Origin: Pantoea agglomerans
GTDB lineage: Bacteria; Pseudomonadota; Gammaproteobacteria; Enterobacterales; Enterobacteriaceae
Assembly (NCBI RefSeq): GCF_021397715.1
Contig: NZ_CP090208.1
Location: forward strand, 62,001 to 126,000
Reading direction: 5' to 3'
DNA length: 64,000 bases
In this document: piece after piece, positions 37,345 to 47,780 of the stretch
Position numbering within the stretch: the stretch's first letter is position 1
How the letters are laid out: every line of letters begins with the position of its first letter
Notes under the pieces: model-generated
Databases searched by the model: none
What the model was told of the DNA's origin: nothing
Seen by the model: only the letters and a program-made list of their open reading frames with translations
Made by a program: the position numbers and the translations under genes

Positions 37345-38536
37345 GCCACTTCGCGCTCTGCTGCGCCAGAGCCTGCTGCTGCTGAGCCTGCTCTGCGTCA
37401 CGCTGCCTGCCGGCGCGCGTACCCTGATCGATATCACCGGGCAACGCATCAGCGTGCCGGATCGTCCTCAGCGGATTGTGCTGGGTGAGAGCCGGATGTT
37501 GTATAGCATTGCGCTGCTGTCGTCCGGTAATCCGCTGCAGCATATTGTCGGCTGGCCGCAGGATCTGAAGAAATACGATCCGCAGACCTGGCAGATTTTT
37601 GCCCGCCGGTTTCCGCAGATGCTGGAGATTCCGGCGCTCGGCCTGGATGGCGTCAATGACATCAATCCCGAGCAGGTTATCGCGCTGAAGCCCGATCTGG
37701 TGATATTGCCGCAGCTGGCACGCAACAGTGATAGCGGCCTGCAACTGGAAGCGATGCTCAACGCGGCGCATATTCCGGTACTTAGGGTTGATCTGCGGGT
37801 TAACCTGCTGAAAAACAGTGAGCGCAGCATGACGCTACTCGGCGAGGTATTCAGCCAGCCGCAGCGGGCGGCCGATTTTAATCGCTTTTACCGTTTCCAC
37901 ATGCAGCGCATTGCCAGCCGGCTGGCCAGCTATCATGGCCCGAGGCCCTCCGTACTGCTGCAGTTGCATCTGGGACGACGCAGTGAATGTTGCGTCACCT
38001 CAGTCAATGGCAGTCTCGGTGAGTTGCTTAGCTTTGCTGGCGGCGACAACATTGCCCGCCAGCAGGTTAAAGGGGTATTCGGACGATTAAGTGAAGAGCA
38101 GGTGATCGCTGCCCAGCCAGACTATTACTTCGCCACCGGCACGGCTGGGCCGGATGAGGTGGCTGCGCTGAAGCTGGGGCCGGCCATCTCCGCAGCGCAG
38201 ACCCGCGACAGCCTGCTCACCCTGACCCAACAGCAAAACGGACTGAAACAGCTGCGGGCGCTGCGTAACGGCCACAGCGGTGCGCTGTGGCACAACTTCT
38301 ACCTCAGCCCGTGGCATGTGGTGGCCACCGAATTTTTTGCGACCACGCTCTATCCTGAGCTGTTCCACGATGTCGATCCGCAGCAGACGCTGAGGCAACT
38401 GTTCCATGACTTTTTGCCGATTCCACTGTCGGGCAGCTACCTCTACCGGCTCTCTCCGGCCGGGCCTGCACCTTCAGGCAGCGGGTCGCGACCGCCCGAG
38501 GTTCTTCACCCGGACAATGTCGGCCATCACCGATAG
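37331..38536 (+). CDS. Periplasmic siderophore/metal-binding protein (FecB/BtuF class)
   Basis: 401 residues from a GTG start overlapping the receptor stop by 14 bases, so translation is coupled. It has a signal peptide (LLRQSLLLLSLLCVTLPAGA), then a class III binding fold: VPDRPQRIVLGESRMLYSIAL, NPEQVIALKPDLVILP, FAGGDNIARQQ, LSEEQVIAAQPDYYFATGTAG. It would pass an iron complex to an inner membrane ABC transporter, but no permease or ATPase gene is present, because the next gene runs the other way. Its last 20 codons overlap the paoD-like gene tail to tail by 63 bases. The low-complexity end (GPAPSGSGSRPPEV) may therefore be a read-through tail after loss of the original stop. Confidence 0.88.
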   Translation: MLNFKPLRALLRQSLLLLSLLCVTLPAGARTLIDITGQRISVPDRPQRIVLGESRMLYSIALLSSGNPLQHIVGWPQDLKKYDPQTWQIFARRFPQMLEIPALGLDGVNDINPEQVIALKPDLVILPQLARNSDSGLQLEAMLNAAHIPVLRVDLRVNLLKNSERSMTLLGEVFSQPQRAADFNRFYRFHMQRIASRLASYHGPRPSVLLQLHLGRRSECCVTSVNGSLGELLSFAGGDNIARQQVKGVFGRLSEEQVIAAQPDYYFATGTAGPDEVAALKLGPAISAAQTRDSLLTLTQQQNGLKQLRALRNGHSGALWHNFYLSPWHVVATEFFATTLYPELFHDVDPQQTLRQLFHDFLPIPLSGSYLYRLSPAGPAPSGSGSRPPEVLHPDNVGHHR

Positions 38537-39463
38537 CGCAATCTCCGCCGGGGTTTTACTGCCAATCGGCAGGCCAATCGGGGCATGGATGCGGTCCAGT
38601 TCGCCGCGATCCATGCCGGCGATCTGCTGGAGCCGCGCCCGCCGCTTCTCGCTGTTTTTCACCGAGCCCATAATGCCGATATAGAAAGCTGGCGTGGCGA
38701 TCGCTTCCATCATCGTCAGGTCGTCAATACGCGGATCGTGGGTCAGCGCCACAATCGCCACGGCCGCATGCGCCCCGTTCAGTTCCAGCCAGCGCGCCGG
38801 ATGCTGCCGCACCAGCGTAACGTTATCCGCTGCGCCGTAGTGGCTCTCCAGTTCGGCAAGCATCTCGGGACGATGTTCACACACCCGCACATGAAACCCC
38901 AGCATCTGCCCCAGCCGGATGCATTCAAACGCCACGCTGGAGTAACCCGCCACCAGCAACTCCGGGATCGCGCCGACCGGCAGCACCAGTTGCTGTTCAC
39001 TGACGCTCAGCGCCGGCAAACTCCGATCCGCCGCCACCTTTTCCCAGTGCGCACGTTCACCGGGGCGGATCAGCTTCACCATCGGCTGCTGACCGCTGAG
39101 CGCCCGCTGCATCGCGGTTAACAGCGCCAGGCTGGCCGCATCGGGCGGCAGAAACTCAATCACAATCTCCAGACTGCCGCCGCACGGCAGGCTGACCGTC
39201 GGGCGCATACCGCCTTCCCCATATCGCACCTGCTGGCTGCTGGCACGATAGGCACCGCTGGCCAGCTGGGCTAAAAAATCTTCTTCTATACAACCGCCTG
39301 ACAGCGAACCGCAGTAAGCGCCCGCTTCGTTCACCGTCATCAGCGTGCCCGGCGCGCGCGGCGACGAGCCGTAAGTACGCAGCACGGTACAGAGCCAGAC
39401 AGCCTGCCCCGCCTGGCAGCTACTTAACGCCGCATTAATCACACGTTGGTCCAGCGTAATCAT
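38474..39463 (-). CDS. paoD: XdhC/CoxI-family molybdenum cofactor chaperone (PaoD-like)
   Basis: 329 residues. The N-terminal XdhC/CoxI domain has TYGSSPRAPGTLMTVNEAGAYCGSLSGGCIEE, with a conserved Cys. The C-terminal Rossmann-like XdhC domain has LLVAGYSSVAFECIRLGQMLGFHV, DDLTMMEAIATPAFYIGIMGS and IHAPIGLPIGSKTPAEIALSVMADI. Proteins of this type bind molybdenum cofactor, add the terminal sulfur ligand and insert it into hydroxylases. It is the last gene of the operon and its ATG overlaps the MocA-like stop. E. coli PaoD has the same role for PaoABC. Confidence 0.9.
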   Translation of the reverse strand: MITLDQRVINAALSSCQAGQAVWLCTVLRTYGSSPRAPGTLMTVNEAGAYCGSLSGGCIEEDFLAQLASGAYRASSQQVRYGEGGMRPTVSLPCGGSLEIVIEFLPPDAASLALLTAMQRALSGQQPMVKLIRPGERAHWEKVAADRSLPALSVSEQQLVLPVGAIPELLVAGYSSVAFECIRLGQMLGFHVRVCEHRPEMLAELESHYGAADNVTLVRQHPARWLELNGAHAAVAIVALTHDPRIDDLTMMEAIATPAFYIGIMGSVKNSEKRRARLQQIAGMDRGELDRIHAPIGLPIGSKTPAEIALSVMADIVRVKNLGRSRPAA

Positions 39464-40026
39464 GAAAATTCCTTTATCCGCTGCAAATCGCCCGGCAGAT
39501 CAATGTCATAAAGACAGCCGCGATCGCTGAGAGGCAGGCGAATCGCATCACGCTTTACGATGGCCTGCGCACCCGTATCACCCTGTAATGCGGTTAATGA
39601 CCGGTAATAGTGACGCCGAAAACCGACCGGATGGCCCGGCGTACCGTTGATCCAGGGTCTGACCACCGGCGCATCGGCCAGCGCGGCAGCAACCGCCCGA
39701 TAGCTCCCGGCAGAGATAAACGGCATATCTCCCAGCGCAATCAGCCAGCCGTCATAATCCCGGCTGGCCTCAACGCCAGCGGCGATAGATTCGCCCAGCC
39801 CGTTGCTGTCGCAAAGTACGCGGGAAGCGGGCGGGATCAGCGCCTGGATAGCCGTCTGGTCCGGACGGGTTACCACGAACAGATCCAGGCCACTGGCGGC
39901 CGCCTGTTGTAGCTGGTGCTGCAACACCGGTTTGCCATTGATCAAAGCCAGCAATTTATGTTCGCCGGTCTGCTGACGGAAACGGCGGCTGAAGCCCGCC
40001 GCCATCACCACAAGCGCTATCTTCAA
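39460..40026 (-). CDS. MocA-like molybdenum cofactor cytidylyltransferase
   Basis: 188 residues from a TTG start with AGGAGAGG in front; an open stretch of almost 100 codons upstream has no ribosome site and unlikely composition. The nucleotidyltransferase core is clear: KIALVVMAAGFSRRF...HKLL (NTP-binding loop), LGESIAAGVEASRDYDGWLIALGDMPFI, and GTPGHPVGFRRHYYRSLTALQGDTGA. E. coli MocA makes the cytosine dinucleotide form of the molybdenum cofactor that PaoABC needs. Its place inside the operon supports that function; a MobA-type activity is less likely. A 103-base gap separates it from paoC. Confidence 0.88.
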   Translation of the reverse strand: MKIALVVMAAGFSRRFRQQTGEHKLLALINGKPVLQHQLQQAAASGLDLFVVTRPDQTAIQALIPPASRVLCDSNGLGESIAAGVEASRDYDGWLIALGDMPFISAGSYRAVAAALADAPVVRPWINGTPGHPVGFRRHYYRSLTALQGDTGAQAIVKRDAIRLPLSDRGCLYDIDLPGDLQRIKEFS

Positions 40027-40129
40027 AGCATCCTCTCCTGCTGGTCGCGAAAACGGGCGCAGGATGGATTCTGCGCCCGACACCTGTTGCCTGCCCGGTT
40101 CACCGCAGCAGGTAAGCTGTTCGCCCCGA

Positions 40130-42454
40130 TCAGATGATTTTATCGAGGGTGATCGGCAGGTCGCGTACCCGCTTGCCGGTGGCATGGAACACCGCATTAC
40201 TGATCGCCGCCGCCACGCCAACGATGCCCAGCTCACCCACCGCTTTACCGCCCATGGTGGTCGCCTCAAAATCCGGCTCACCGACGTTGATGGTGGTAAT
40301 GCTGGGGATGTCACCGTTAACCGGCACCAGGTAATCGGCCAGATTATTATTAATCACCCGACCGTTACGCGGATCGATAATTCCCTCTTCCATCAGCGCC
40401 TGACCGACCCCCATGATCATTCCGCCAATCCACTGGCTGCGCGCCAGTTTAGGGTTGTAGAGCCGACCGCTGTCGAGCGCCGCCACCATCCGTTTCACCC
40501 GAATGGTGCCGAAATCTTCATCGACCCGCACTTCAACAAACTGCGCGCTCCAGCTATGGGCGGAATAAGCCTCCGGCCGGCTCATATCATTCAGATTACG
40601 CACGATTTTATCGCGTTCGCTTTGCGGCATGTCATCAGGGAAAGTCCCACCTTTTACCATCAGGTTCTCGGCAGAGACCAGCGTCGCCAGCTCGACGAAA
40701 GAGAGAGCGGAACCGCCGTGCTGCTGAATGGCGGCATCCTTCAGGCTCAGCTGCGAAACAGGTACGCCGTTAAGTGGCGACGCGGGCAGCTCGCTGGCCA
40801 GCGCCAGCAGACGTTCGCGCATTTTCTTCGCGGTATCGTTCACCGCCGCCGTCAGGTTACCCGCCAGCTGTGATCCCCCGGCAACGCCTGCGCGCGGCAG
40901 CGTGGTGTCGCCGAGCTGAACGTCGATCGTTTCCGATGAGACGCCAAGATGATCTGCCGCCGTTTGCGCCAGGATGGTGTATGTACCGGTGCCGATATCT
41001 GCGCCAGCACACTGCACCACGAAGTGGCCCTGTGGCGTCAGCATAATTTTCGCCTCCGCCGGCAGACGATTGACCGGATAGGTGCCGGACGCCATGCCCC
41101 AGCCAATCAGCTCGCGCCCTTCGCGCATTGAGCGCGGCGTCATGATGCGTTTATCCCAGCCGAACGCTTCTGCTCCCTTCTGATACGCCTCTTTCAGACG
41201 GCGCGAACTCCACGGCAGGTCGAGCTGGTAATCCTTATCCGCCCAGTTACGCAGGCGCAGCTCCAGCGGATCGATACCCAGTTCATAGGCCATCTCATCC
41301 ATCGCCACTTCAAGGCCAAATGCGCTGGGATTCTCGCCCGGCGCGCGCATCCAGCCCGGCGTAACGGTGTTAATCGGTCTGACCTGATGCCGGGCCGAGA
41401 CGTTGCTGACCGCGTACATTCTGGCGGTCACTTTGCTGCAGTTCTCAGCAAAGACATCAATCAGAGAGGTTTCGCTGAAGCTGCGCTGGATAATCGCTTC
41501 GATTTTGCCGTCACGCGATGCCCCCAGCTCCAGCTGCTGTGAGGTTGCCGGACGGCCACCCAGACCGGTAAATATCTGCGGCCGGGTCAGTGAAACTTTC
41601 ACCGGACGATTCAGGGCGCGCGACGCCACGCTGGCTAACGCGACGTGGGTATAAGGCACCGGCTTGGAACCGAAACCGCCGCCGACATAAGGCGAGATAA
41701 TCCGGACGTGTTCGGGCTCAATACCCAGCCATTCAGCGATCTCCACCTGCGCGCCCGTTACCCACTGGCTCGGCTCCCAGACCGTGATCTGACCGTCGTG
41801 CCAGTGCGCGATGCAGGCGTGTGGCTCCATCGGCATGTTGTATTCCCGCGGCGTGGTATAGCGCTGATTAATGCGCACCGCCGCGCTGTGCATCGCGGTC
41901 TGCGCGTCGCCTAAATCGATATCCTGGGCCGACATCGGTTTTGGCTCGACACCGTCATCGGTGGCGAAAACCCGCGCTGGCGTGGTCTCGTATTCAATCT
42001 CAACCAGCGAGGCAGCATAAGTGGCCTGCTCGAAGGTCTCAGCAACCACCAGTCCGATGTTCTGGCCGTTATGAATAATCACATCGTCCTGAATCGGGGT
42101 GTAGGTAGACTGCGCCGCGCCGCCATCCGCAATCGCGGTCGGTTTGTTGATCTTTAACGGATTGAGATGGGTATAGACCGCCAGCACGCCTTCAGCCTGC
42201 TGCGCTTTGTCGGCGGAAAGACGGGAAATACGGCCGCTGGCCACGGTAGACTGCAGCACCACGCCATACAGCGGATTCTCCGGCTGATGTTCGATGGCAT
42301 AACGTGCTTCACCCGTCACCTTAACCCGGCCGTCACCCCGCGTTCGCGCCGCGCCCAGCCCGCTGATTGGGTTGCTGGCGGGATGTTCTGCGGTCGCCGG
42401 GTCGCTGGTGGCACTGAGTAAATCCCGGCGCGCGTTGTCATTTACCTCGCTCAT
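40130..42454 (-). CDS. paoC: Aldehyde oxidoreductase molybdenum subunit (PaoC-like)
   Basis: 774 residues, xanthine-oxidase family large subunit. It has GDGRVKVTGEARYAIEH, the substrate/cofactor motifs PYVGGGFGSKPV and MRAPGENPSAFGLEVAMDE, DIGTGTYTILAQTAA, and the catalytic Glu741 in GGKAVGELGIVG, which matches the essential Glu near the end of E. coli PaoC. The C-terminus NAVFHATGKRVRDLPITLDKI is typical. It oxidises aldehydes to acids with water as oxygen source. The N-terminus carries about 30 extra residues (MSEVNDNARRDLLSAT...) compared with E. coli PaoC. It overlaps paoB by four bases. Confidence 0.92.
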   Translation of the reverse strand: MSEVNDNARRDLLSATSDPATAEHPASNPISGLGAARTRGDGRVKVTGEARYAIEHQPENPLYGVVLQSTVASGRISRLSADKAQQAEGVLAVYTHLNPLKINKPTAIADGGAAQSTYTPIQDDVIIHNGQNIGLVVAETFEQATYAASLVEIEYETTPARVFATDDGVEPKPMSAQDIDLGDAQTAMHSAAVRINQRYTTPREYNMPMEPHACIAHWHDGQITVWEPSQWVTGAQVEIAEWLGIEPEHVRIISPYVGGGFGSKPVPYTHVALASVASRALNRPVKVSLTRPQIFTGLGGRPATSQQLELGASRDGKIEAIIQRSFSETSLIDVFAENCSKVTARMYAVSNVSARHQVRPINTVTPGWMRAPGENPSAFGLEVAMDEMAYELGIDPLELRLRNWADKDYQLDLPWSSRRLKEAYQKGAEAFGWDKRIMTPRSMREGRELIGWGMASGTYPVNRLPAEAKIMLTPQGHFVVQCAGADIGTGTYTILAQTAADHLGVSSETIDVQLGDTTLPRAGVAGGSQLAGNLTAAVNDTAKKMRERLLALASELPASPLNGVPVSQLSLKDAAIQQHGGSALSFVELATLVSAENLMVKGGTFPDDMPQSERDKIVRNLNDMSRPEAYSAHSWSAQFVEVRVDEDFGTIRVKRMVAALDSGRLYNPKLARSQWIGGMIMGVGQALMEEGIIDPRNGRVINNNLADYLVPVNGDIPSITTINVGEPDFEATTMGGKAVGELGIVGVAAAISNAVFHATGKRVRDLPITLDKII

Positions 42455-43443
42455 GCGATCTCTCCTGCTGCCATCAGCGCGCGCGCAATCACGCGCGGCG
42501 CCAGTTTCACTTTGTATTGGTTATGGGCCAGCGCCTGCGTTTCCTGATTAATCAGTTCTGCGGCCTGGAAGACGGTTTCTTCGTTGAAGGGCTGTCCTTC
42601 CAGGGCCTGCTCAACCCGCGTCGCTCGCCAGGGTTTGGTGGCTACGCCGCCCAGCGCGATATGGACCTGACGCATCACCCCATTTTCCAGCGTGAATCCG
42701 ACGGCCGCGCTGGCGGCAGCGAACTCATAGGAACTGCGATCGCGAACCTTGAGATAGTGAGAGCGTTTCAGGGAAGCGGTTTGCGGCACTTCGATCGCAA
42801 CGATGATCTCGTCATCACCCAGGTCATGTTCCCGATCCGGCGTGTCGCCCGGCAGCAGGAAGAAATCATCAATCGCCACACGGCGACTCTCGCCCTGCTG
42901 ATTCAGCAGCACCACCACCGCATCAAACGCCACCAGCGCGACCGCCAGATCGCCCGGATAGACGGCGATACAGCTCTCGCTGGCTCCCAGAATCGCATGG
43001 TTACTGTTAACACCATCGCGTGCGGCACAGCCAGAGCCCGGATTGCGTTTGTTACAGGCGGAAAACGTGGCCGGATCGCGGTAGTAGGCGCAGCGGGTTC
43101 GCTGACGTAAATTCCCACCCAGCGTCGCCATATTGCGGATTTGAGGCGAAGCTGCCTGCCATAAGCTGCCATAGATGGCGGGCGCATTTTGCTGGCAGGC
43201 AGGATGATCGGCCAGCTGGCTCATGGTGGTGAGCGCCCCGGCGCTGATTTTGTCTTCGTCAAAACGCAGGCTGCGAAGTTCGTTTAATCCGTTAATGCCA
43301 ATCAGCTGCGGCGGATTAAATACGCCACACTTCATCAGATCGAGTTGGGTGGTGCCGCCCGCCAGTAGCTGACTACCGGACTGCTGTTTCAACCCTGCCG
43401 CTTCGGTAGCCGAATGGGCAACTTTCCAGCTGAACTCATTCAT
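42451..43443 (-). CDS. paoB: Aldehyde oxidoreductase FAD subunit with extra iron-sulfur site (PaoB-like)
   Basis: 330 residues. FAD-binding motifs are LLAGGTTQLDLMKCG and IRNMATLGGNLRQRTRC. The cysteine set C118, C130, C139 and C158 (RTRCAYYRD, FSACNKRNPGSGCAA, ASESCIAV) matches the insert that binds an additional 4Fe-4S cluster in E. coli PaoB and in 4-hydroxybenzoyl-CoA reductase-type subunits. The C-terminal domain has HYLKVRDRSSYEFAAASAAVGF and ALGGVATKPWRA. It transfers electrons from the 2Fe-2S subunit to the acceptor. It overlaps both neighbours by four bases. Confidence 0.92.
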   Translation of the reverse strand: MNEFSWKVAHSATEAAGLKQQSGSQLLAGGTTQLDLMKCGVFNPPQLIGINGLNELRSLRFDEDKISAGALTTMSQLADHPACQQNAPAIYGSLWQAASPQIRNMATLGGNLRQRTRCAYYRDPATFSACNKRNPGSGCAARDGVNSNHAILGASESCIAVYPGDLAVALVAFDAVVVLLNQQGESRRVAIDDFFLLPGDTPDREHDLGDDEIIVAIEVPQTASLKRSHYLKVRDRSSYEFAAASAAVGFTLENGVMRQVHIALGGVATKPWRATRVEQALEGQPFNEETVFQAAELINQETQALAHNQYKVKLAPRVIARALMAAGEIA

Positions 43444-43928
43444 GCGGACTCCTTCGCCATCTCAGCAGCGGCCTGTTTGATCGCGTCGACGATGTGGGGA
43501 TAAGCGCCGCAGCGACAGAGGTTGCCGCTCATATATTCACGAATTTCGTCGTCCGATCCGGCGTGACCCTCTTTGATACAGGCCACGGCGGACATGATCT
43601 GGCCCGGCGTGCAGTAACCACACTGGAACGCATCGTTTTCGACAAAGCAGCGCTGCACCGGATGCAGTTCACCGCTGGCCGATTCCAGCCCTTCGATACT
43701 GGTCACCTCGGCACCGTCAGCCTGAACCGCCAGCGTCAGACAACTCAGGACCCGCTGACCGTTAATCAGTACCGTACAGGCACCGCACTGTCCCTGATCG
43801 CAGCCCTTTTTGGTGCCGGTGAGATTCAAGTGCTCACGTAACGCATCCAGTAACGTTACGCGGGGATCGATCTGCATCGTCTGTGGCTGCCCATTGACCT
43901 GCAGTGTTAGCGATATTTTTTCTGACAT
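43440..43928 (-). CDS. paoA: Aldehyde oxidoreductase 2Fe-2S subunit (PaoA-like), no Tat signal
   Basis: 162 residues with two 2Fe-2S clusters. The plant-type cluster uses C43, C48, C51 and C63 (KKGCDQGQCGACTVLING). The second uses C103, C106, C138 and C140 (FQCGYCTPGQIMSA, GNLCRCGAYPH). It starts directly at the ferredoxin fold (MSEKISLTLQVNG) behind GGGAAG. E. coli PaoA has an additional Tat leader of about 50 residues that sends the complex to the periplasm, and nothing like that precedes this start. The enzyme here is therefore probably cytosolic, as in other bacterial members. First gene of the operon. Confidence 0.92.
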   Translation of the reverse strand: MSEKISLTLQVNGQPQTMQIDPRVTLLDALREHLNLTGTKKGCDQGQCGACTVLINGQRVLSCLTLAVQADGAEVTSIEGLESASGELHPVQRCFVENDAFQCGYCTPGQIMSAVACIKEGHAGSDDEIREYMSGNLCRCGAYPHIVDAIKQAAAEMAKESA

Positions 43929-45250
<1,322 letters not shown>

Positions 45251-45262
45251 CCGCGCGGTGGC

Positions 45263-46102
45263 TCACGAAGCCGCAATCCGCTGGCGTTCCAGCCGCCGGG
45301 CTTTCTGCCCGGAGACGATCATCGCGACAATAAACACCAGCGCGAACAGCACCACGATGGTCGGCGCCGGTGCGCTGTCGATAAAGAAAGAGAGATAAAC
45401 GCCACTCAGCGACACCAGCACGGAAACCGCAACCGCCACCAGCAACGCATGGGAAAAACGTTGGGTCAGCAACAGCGCAATGGCACCCGGCGCGATCAGT
45501 AACGAGATCGACAGGATAATGCCCACCGCTTTCAGCGTCGCGACAATGGTCAGCGAGACCATGCAGAGCAGACCATAATGCATCAGCCGCGCGGGCAAAC
45601 CACACACCTGCGCCTGTTGCGGATCGAAGCTGAACAGCATCAGATCACGCCACTTCACCGCAATGACCGCGACAATCAGTGCCGCGATCAGCAGCGTCTG
45701 GATCAGATCGGCACCGGTGATGCCCAGCATGTCGCCAAACAAAATATGGTCGAGATGGACTTCAGGCTTCACGGCGATATAGAGAATCAGCCCGACCGCA
45801 AACATGCCGGAGAAGACGATGCCCAGCACCGTGTCCTGCTTGATGCGGCTGTTATCCTGTAAAAAACCACTGGCAACTGCACAAAACAGCCCGGCGGCAA
45901 AGGCCCCAATCGCCAGCGGAATGCCCAGCATCCACGCCAGCACAATGCCGGGAAAGACCGCGTGGCTCATCGCATCACCCATCAGCGCCCAGCCTTTCAG
46001 TACCAGAAATACCGACAACAAGGCGCAAGGGATCGCCACCACCAGCGCAATCAATAGCGCATTCTGCATAAACGCGAACTGGAAAGGTTCAAAAATCCAC
46101 AT
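45263..46102 (-). CDS. sitD: Manganese/iron ABC transporter permease SitD
   Basis: 279 residues with about eight membrane helices of the metal ABC permease (ZnuB/SitD) family: FQFAFMQNALLIALVVAIPCALLSVFLVLKGWALMGDAMSHAVFPGIVLAWM, and DMLGITGADLIQTLLIAAL. The C-terminus is LERQRIAAS. It shares one base with the sitC stop (TAATG). Fourth gene of the operon; pairs with SitC to form the membrane pore. Confidence 0.94.
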   Translation of the reverse strand: MWIFEPFQFAFMQNALLIALVVAIPCALLSVFLVLKGWALMGDAMSHAVFPGIVLAWMLGIPLAIGAFAAGLFCAVASGFLQDNSRIKQDTVLGIVFSGMFAVGLILYIAVKPEVHLDHILFGDMLGITGADLIQTLLIAALIVAVIAVKWRDLMLFSFDPQQAQVCGLPARLMHYGLLCMVSLTIVATLKAVGIILSISLLIAPGAIALLLTQRFSHALLVAVAVSVLVSLSGVYLSFFIDSAPAPTIVVLFALVFIVAMIVSGQKARRLERQRIAAS

Positions 46103-46962
46103 TAACCTGGCTCCTTCTCAGCATCACTGCGGGCACGACGACGGTTCGCCAGCAGGCCATGTTTTGGCGCGAAGACAAACGCCAGCAGGAATAACAGCGT
46201 CTGCGCTACGACGATAATGCCGCCGGTCGCGCCATCGAGATAGTAACTCGCCCAGGCACCAAGGAAGCTGGTGACGCTGCCTATGGTTACCGCAATCATC
46301 AGCAGGCGCGGAAAGCGATCGGTGAGCAACCAGGCTGTCGCGCCTGGCGTCACCACCAGACAGATCACCAGAAAGGCCCCTACCGTTTGTAACGCCGCCA
46401 CGGTTGACACCGCCAGCAGCGTAAAAAACAGAATCTTTAACCGTTCAGGTCGCAGACCGATGGCCCGCGCGTGATTCTCGTCAAAAAAGGTCACCATCAG
46501 GTCTTTCCACTTAAACAGCAGAATGATGATCGAAACCCCGCCAATCAGCGCCAGTTGCAGAATATCGGCAGGGGCAATCGCCAGGATGTTGCCGAGCACA
46601 ATCGTCTGGATGTTCACCGCGGTCGGATTGAGCGACACCATAAACAGCCCGAGGCCAAAAAAAGAGGAGAAGATCAGACCGATGATCGCATCTTCTTTTA
46701 ACCGGGTCCGCTGATTGAGCAACAGCATACTGCCCGCCGCCAGCCCGCCCGACAGAAAAGCGCCCAGCGCAAACGGCAGGCCCAGCATGTAAGCGCCCGC
46801 AACGCCGGGCACAATGGAGTGCGACAGCGCATCTCCCATCAGCGACCAGCCCTTGAGCATCAGGTAGCAGGAGAGAAACGCGCACAGTCCGCCGACCATG
46901 GCAGAAACCCACATCGCGTTGAGCATGTAATGGTATCCGAACGGCTCCAGCAGCAGATTCAT
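46102..46962 (-). CDS. sitC: Manganese/iron ABC transporter permease SitC
   Basis: 286 residues, a paralogue of SitD: MNLLLEPFGYHYMLNAMWVSAMVGGLCAFLSCYLMLKGWSLMGDALSHSIVPGVAGAYM, and LGNILAIAPADILQLALIGG. The C-terminal NRRRARSDAEKEPG tail is cytosolic. The gene starts two bases after sitB stops. The two permeases carry the WSLMGDALSHS-type motif typical of cluster 9 (Mn/Zn/Fe) ABC systems. Confidence 0.94.
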   Translation of the reverse strand: MNLLLEPFGYHYMLNAMWVSAMVGGLCAFLSCYLMLKGWSLMGDALSHSIVPGVAGAYMLGLPFALGAFLSGGLAAGSMLLLNQRTRLKEDAIIGLIFSSFFGLGLFMVSLNPTAVNIQTIVLGNILAIAPADILQLALIGGVSIIILLFKWKDLMVTFFDENHARAIGLRPERLKILFFTLLAVSTVAALQTVGAFLVICLVVTPGATAWLLTDRFPRLLMIAVTIGSVTSFLGAWASYYLDGATGGIIVVAQTLLFLLAFVFAPKHGLLANRRRARSDAEKEPG

Positions 46963-46964
46963 GG

Positions 46965-47780
46965 TCAGTCTCCGTCGTGAAGTGCGCTGCGCGGTGCGAT
47001 AAACGGGCGTTCATCATCGGTGATGATGTGATCGTCCAGTCCGCTGACGGCGACATGACGTAGCACACCGCTGAACGCCCGCTCAAGATTGGCGGCGGTA
47101 AAGGTAGTGCGGGTAGGACCGCTGGCGAGGATGGTGCCCTTAACCATCACGGTGTAGTCACAAAATTCGGTCACCGATCCCAGATTGTGCGTTGAGACCA
47201 GCATGGTTTTCCCTTCATCACGCAGCTCGCCCAGCAGGCTGATGATTTTCGCCTCGGTCTGAACGTCGACGCCGGTAAACGGCTCATCAAGCAGGATGAC
47301 GCTGCCCTGCTGCGCAATGGCGCGGGCCAGAAATACCCGTTTCTTCTGGCCGCCGGAGAGTTCACCGATCTGCCGATGGCGATAAGCCAGCATATCGACC
47401 CGTGCCAGCGCATCATTCACCCTGTCGTGATCCTGCGGTTTTGGCCGCCGTAACAGCCCCATATGGCCATAGCGGCCCATCATCACCACATCCTCGACCA
47501 GCACCGGAAATGACCAGTCAACCTCTTCCGACTGCGGCACATAAGCCACCAGACTCTGGCGCAGCGCCTGACGGGTTGGCATGCCCAGCACCGAAATCGT
47601 GCCACCGGAGAGCCGGACAAACCCCATCAGAGCCTTAAATAACGTTGATTTACCAGAACCGTTTACCCCCACCAGCGCGGCGATGGAACCGCCAGGAATG
47701 CTGAAGCTGGCATCGCGCAGCGCCGTGTGACCGTTACGGTAGGTGACACTGACATTGGAAACCACAATGGTGTCGGTCAT
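46965..47780 (-). CDS. sitB: Manganese/iron ABC transporter ATPase SitB
   Basis: 271 residues. Walker A is GVNGSGKST at 38-46, the signature is GELSGGQKKRVFLARAIAQQ, and Walker B is VILLDEPFTGVD with a following switch His (VSTHNLG). YVPQSEEVDWSFPVLVEDVVMMGRYGHMG is typical of the Mn/Zn transporter ATPases. Its ATG overlaps the sitA stop by four bases. The C-terminal 60 residues (VAVSGLDDHIITDDERPFIAPR) form the usual accessory tail of SitB. Confidence 0.94.
   Translation of the reverse strand: MTDTIVVSNVSVTYRNGHTALRDASFSIPGGSIAALVGVNGSGKSTLFKALMGFVRLSGGTISVLGMPTRQALRQSLVAYVPQSEEVDWSFPVLVEDVVMMGRYGHMGLLRRPKPQDHDRVNDALARVDMLAYRHRQIGELSGGQKKRVFLARAIAQQGSVILLDEPFTGVDVQTEAKIISLLGELRDEGKTMLVSTHNLGSVTEFCDYTVMVKGTILASGPTRTTFTAANLERAFSGVLRHVAVSGLDDHIITDDERPFIAPRSALHDGD

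Noticed and set aside
36670..37449. Minus-strand open frame of 259 codons inside the siderophore receptor
   Set aside because: It is antisense to conserved barrel sequence, with no ribosome site and no known domain.
39460..40314. Longer 284-codon form of the MocA-like gene
   Set aside because: The first 95 codons are Arg/Ser/Pro-rich antisense-like sequence overlapping paoC; the TTG at 40026 has a strong ribosome site and begins at the family motif.
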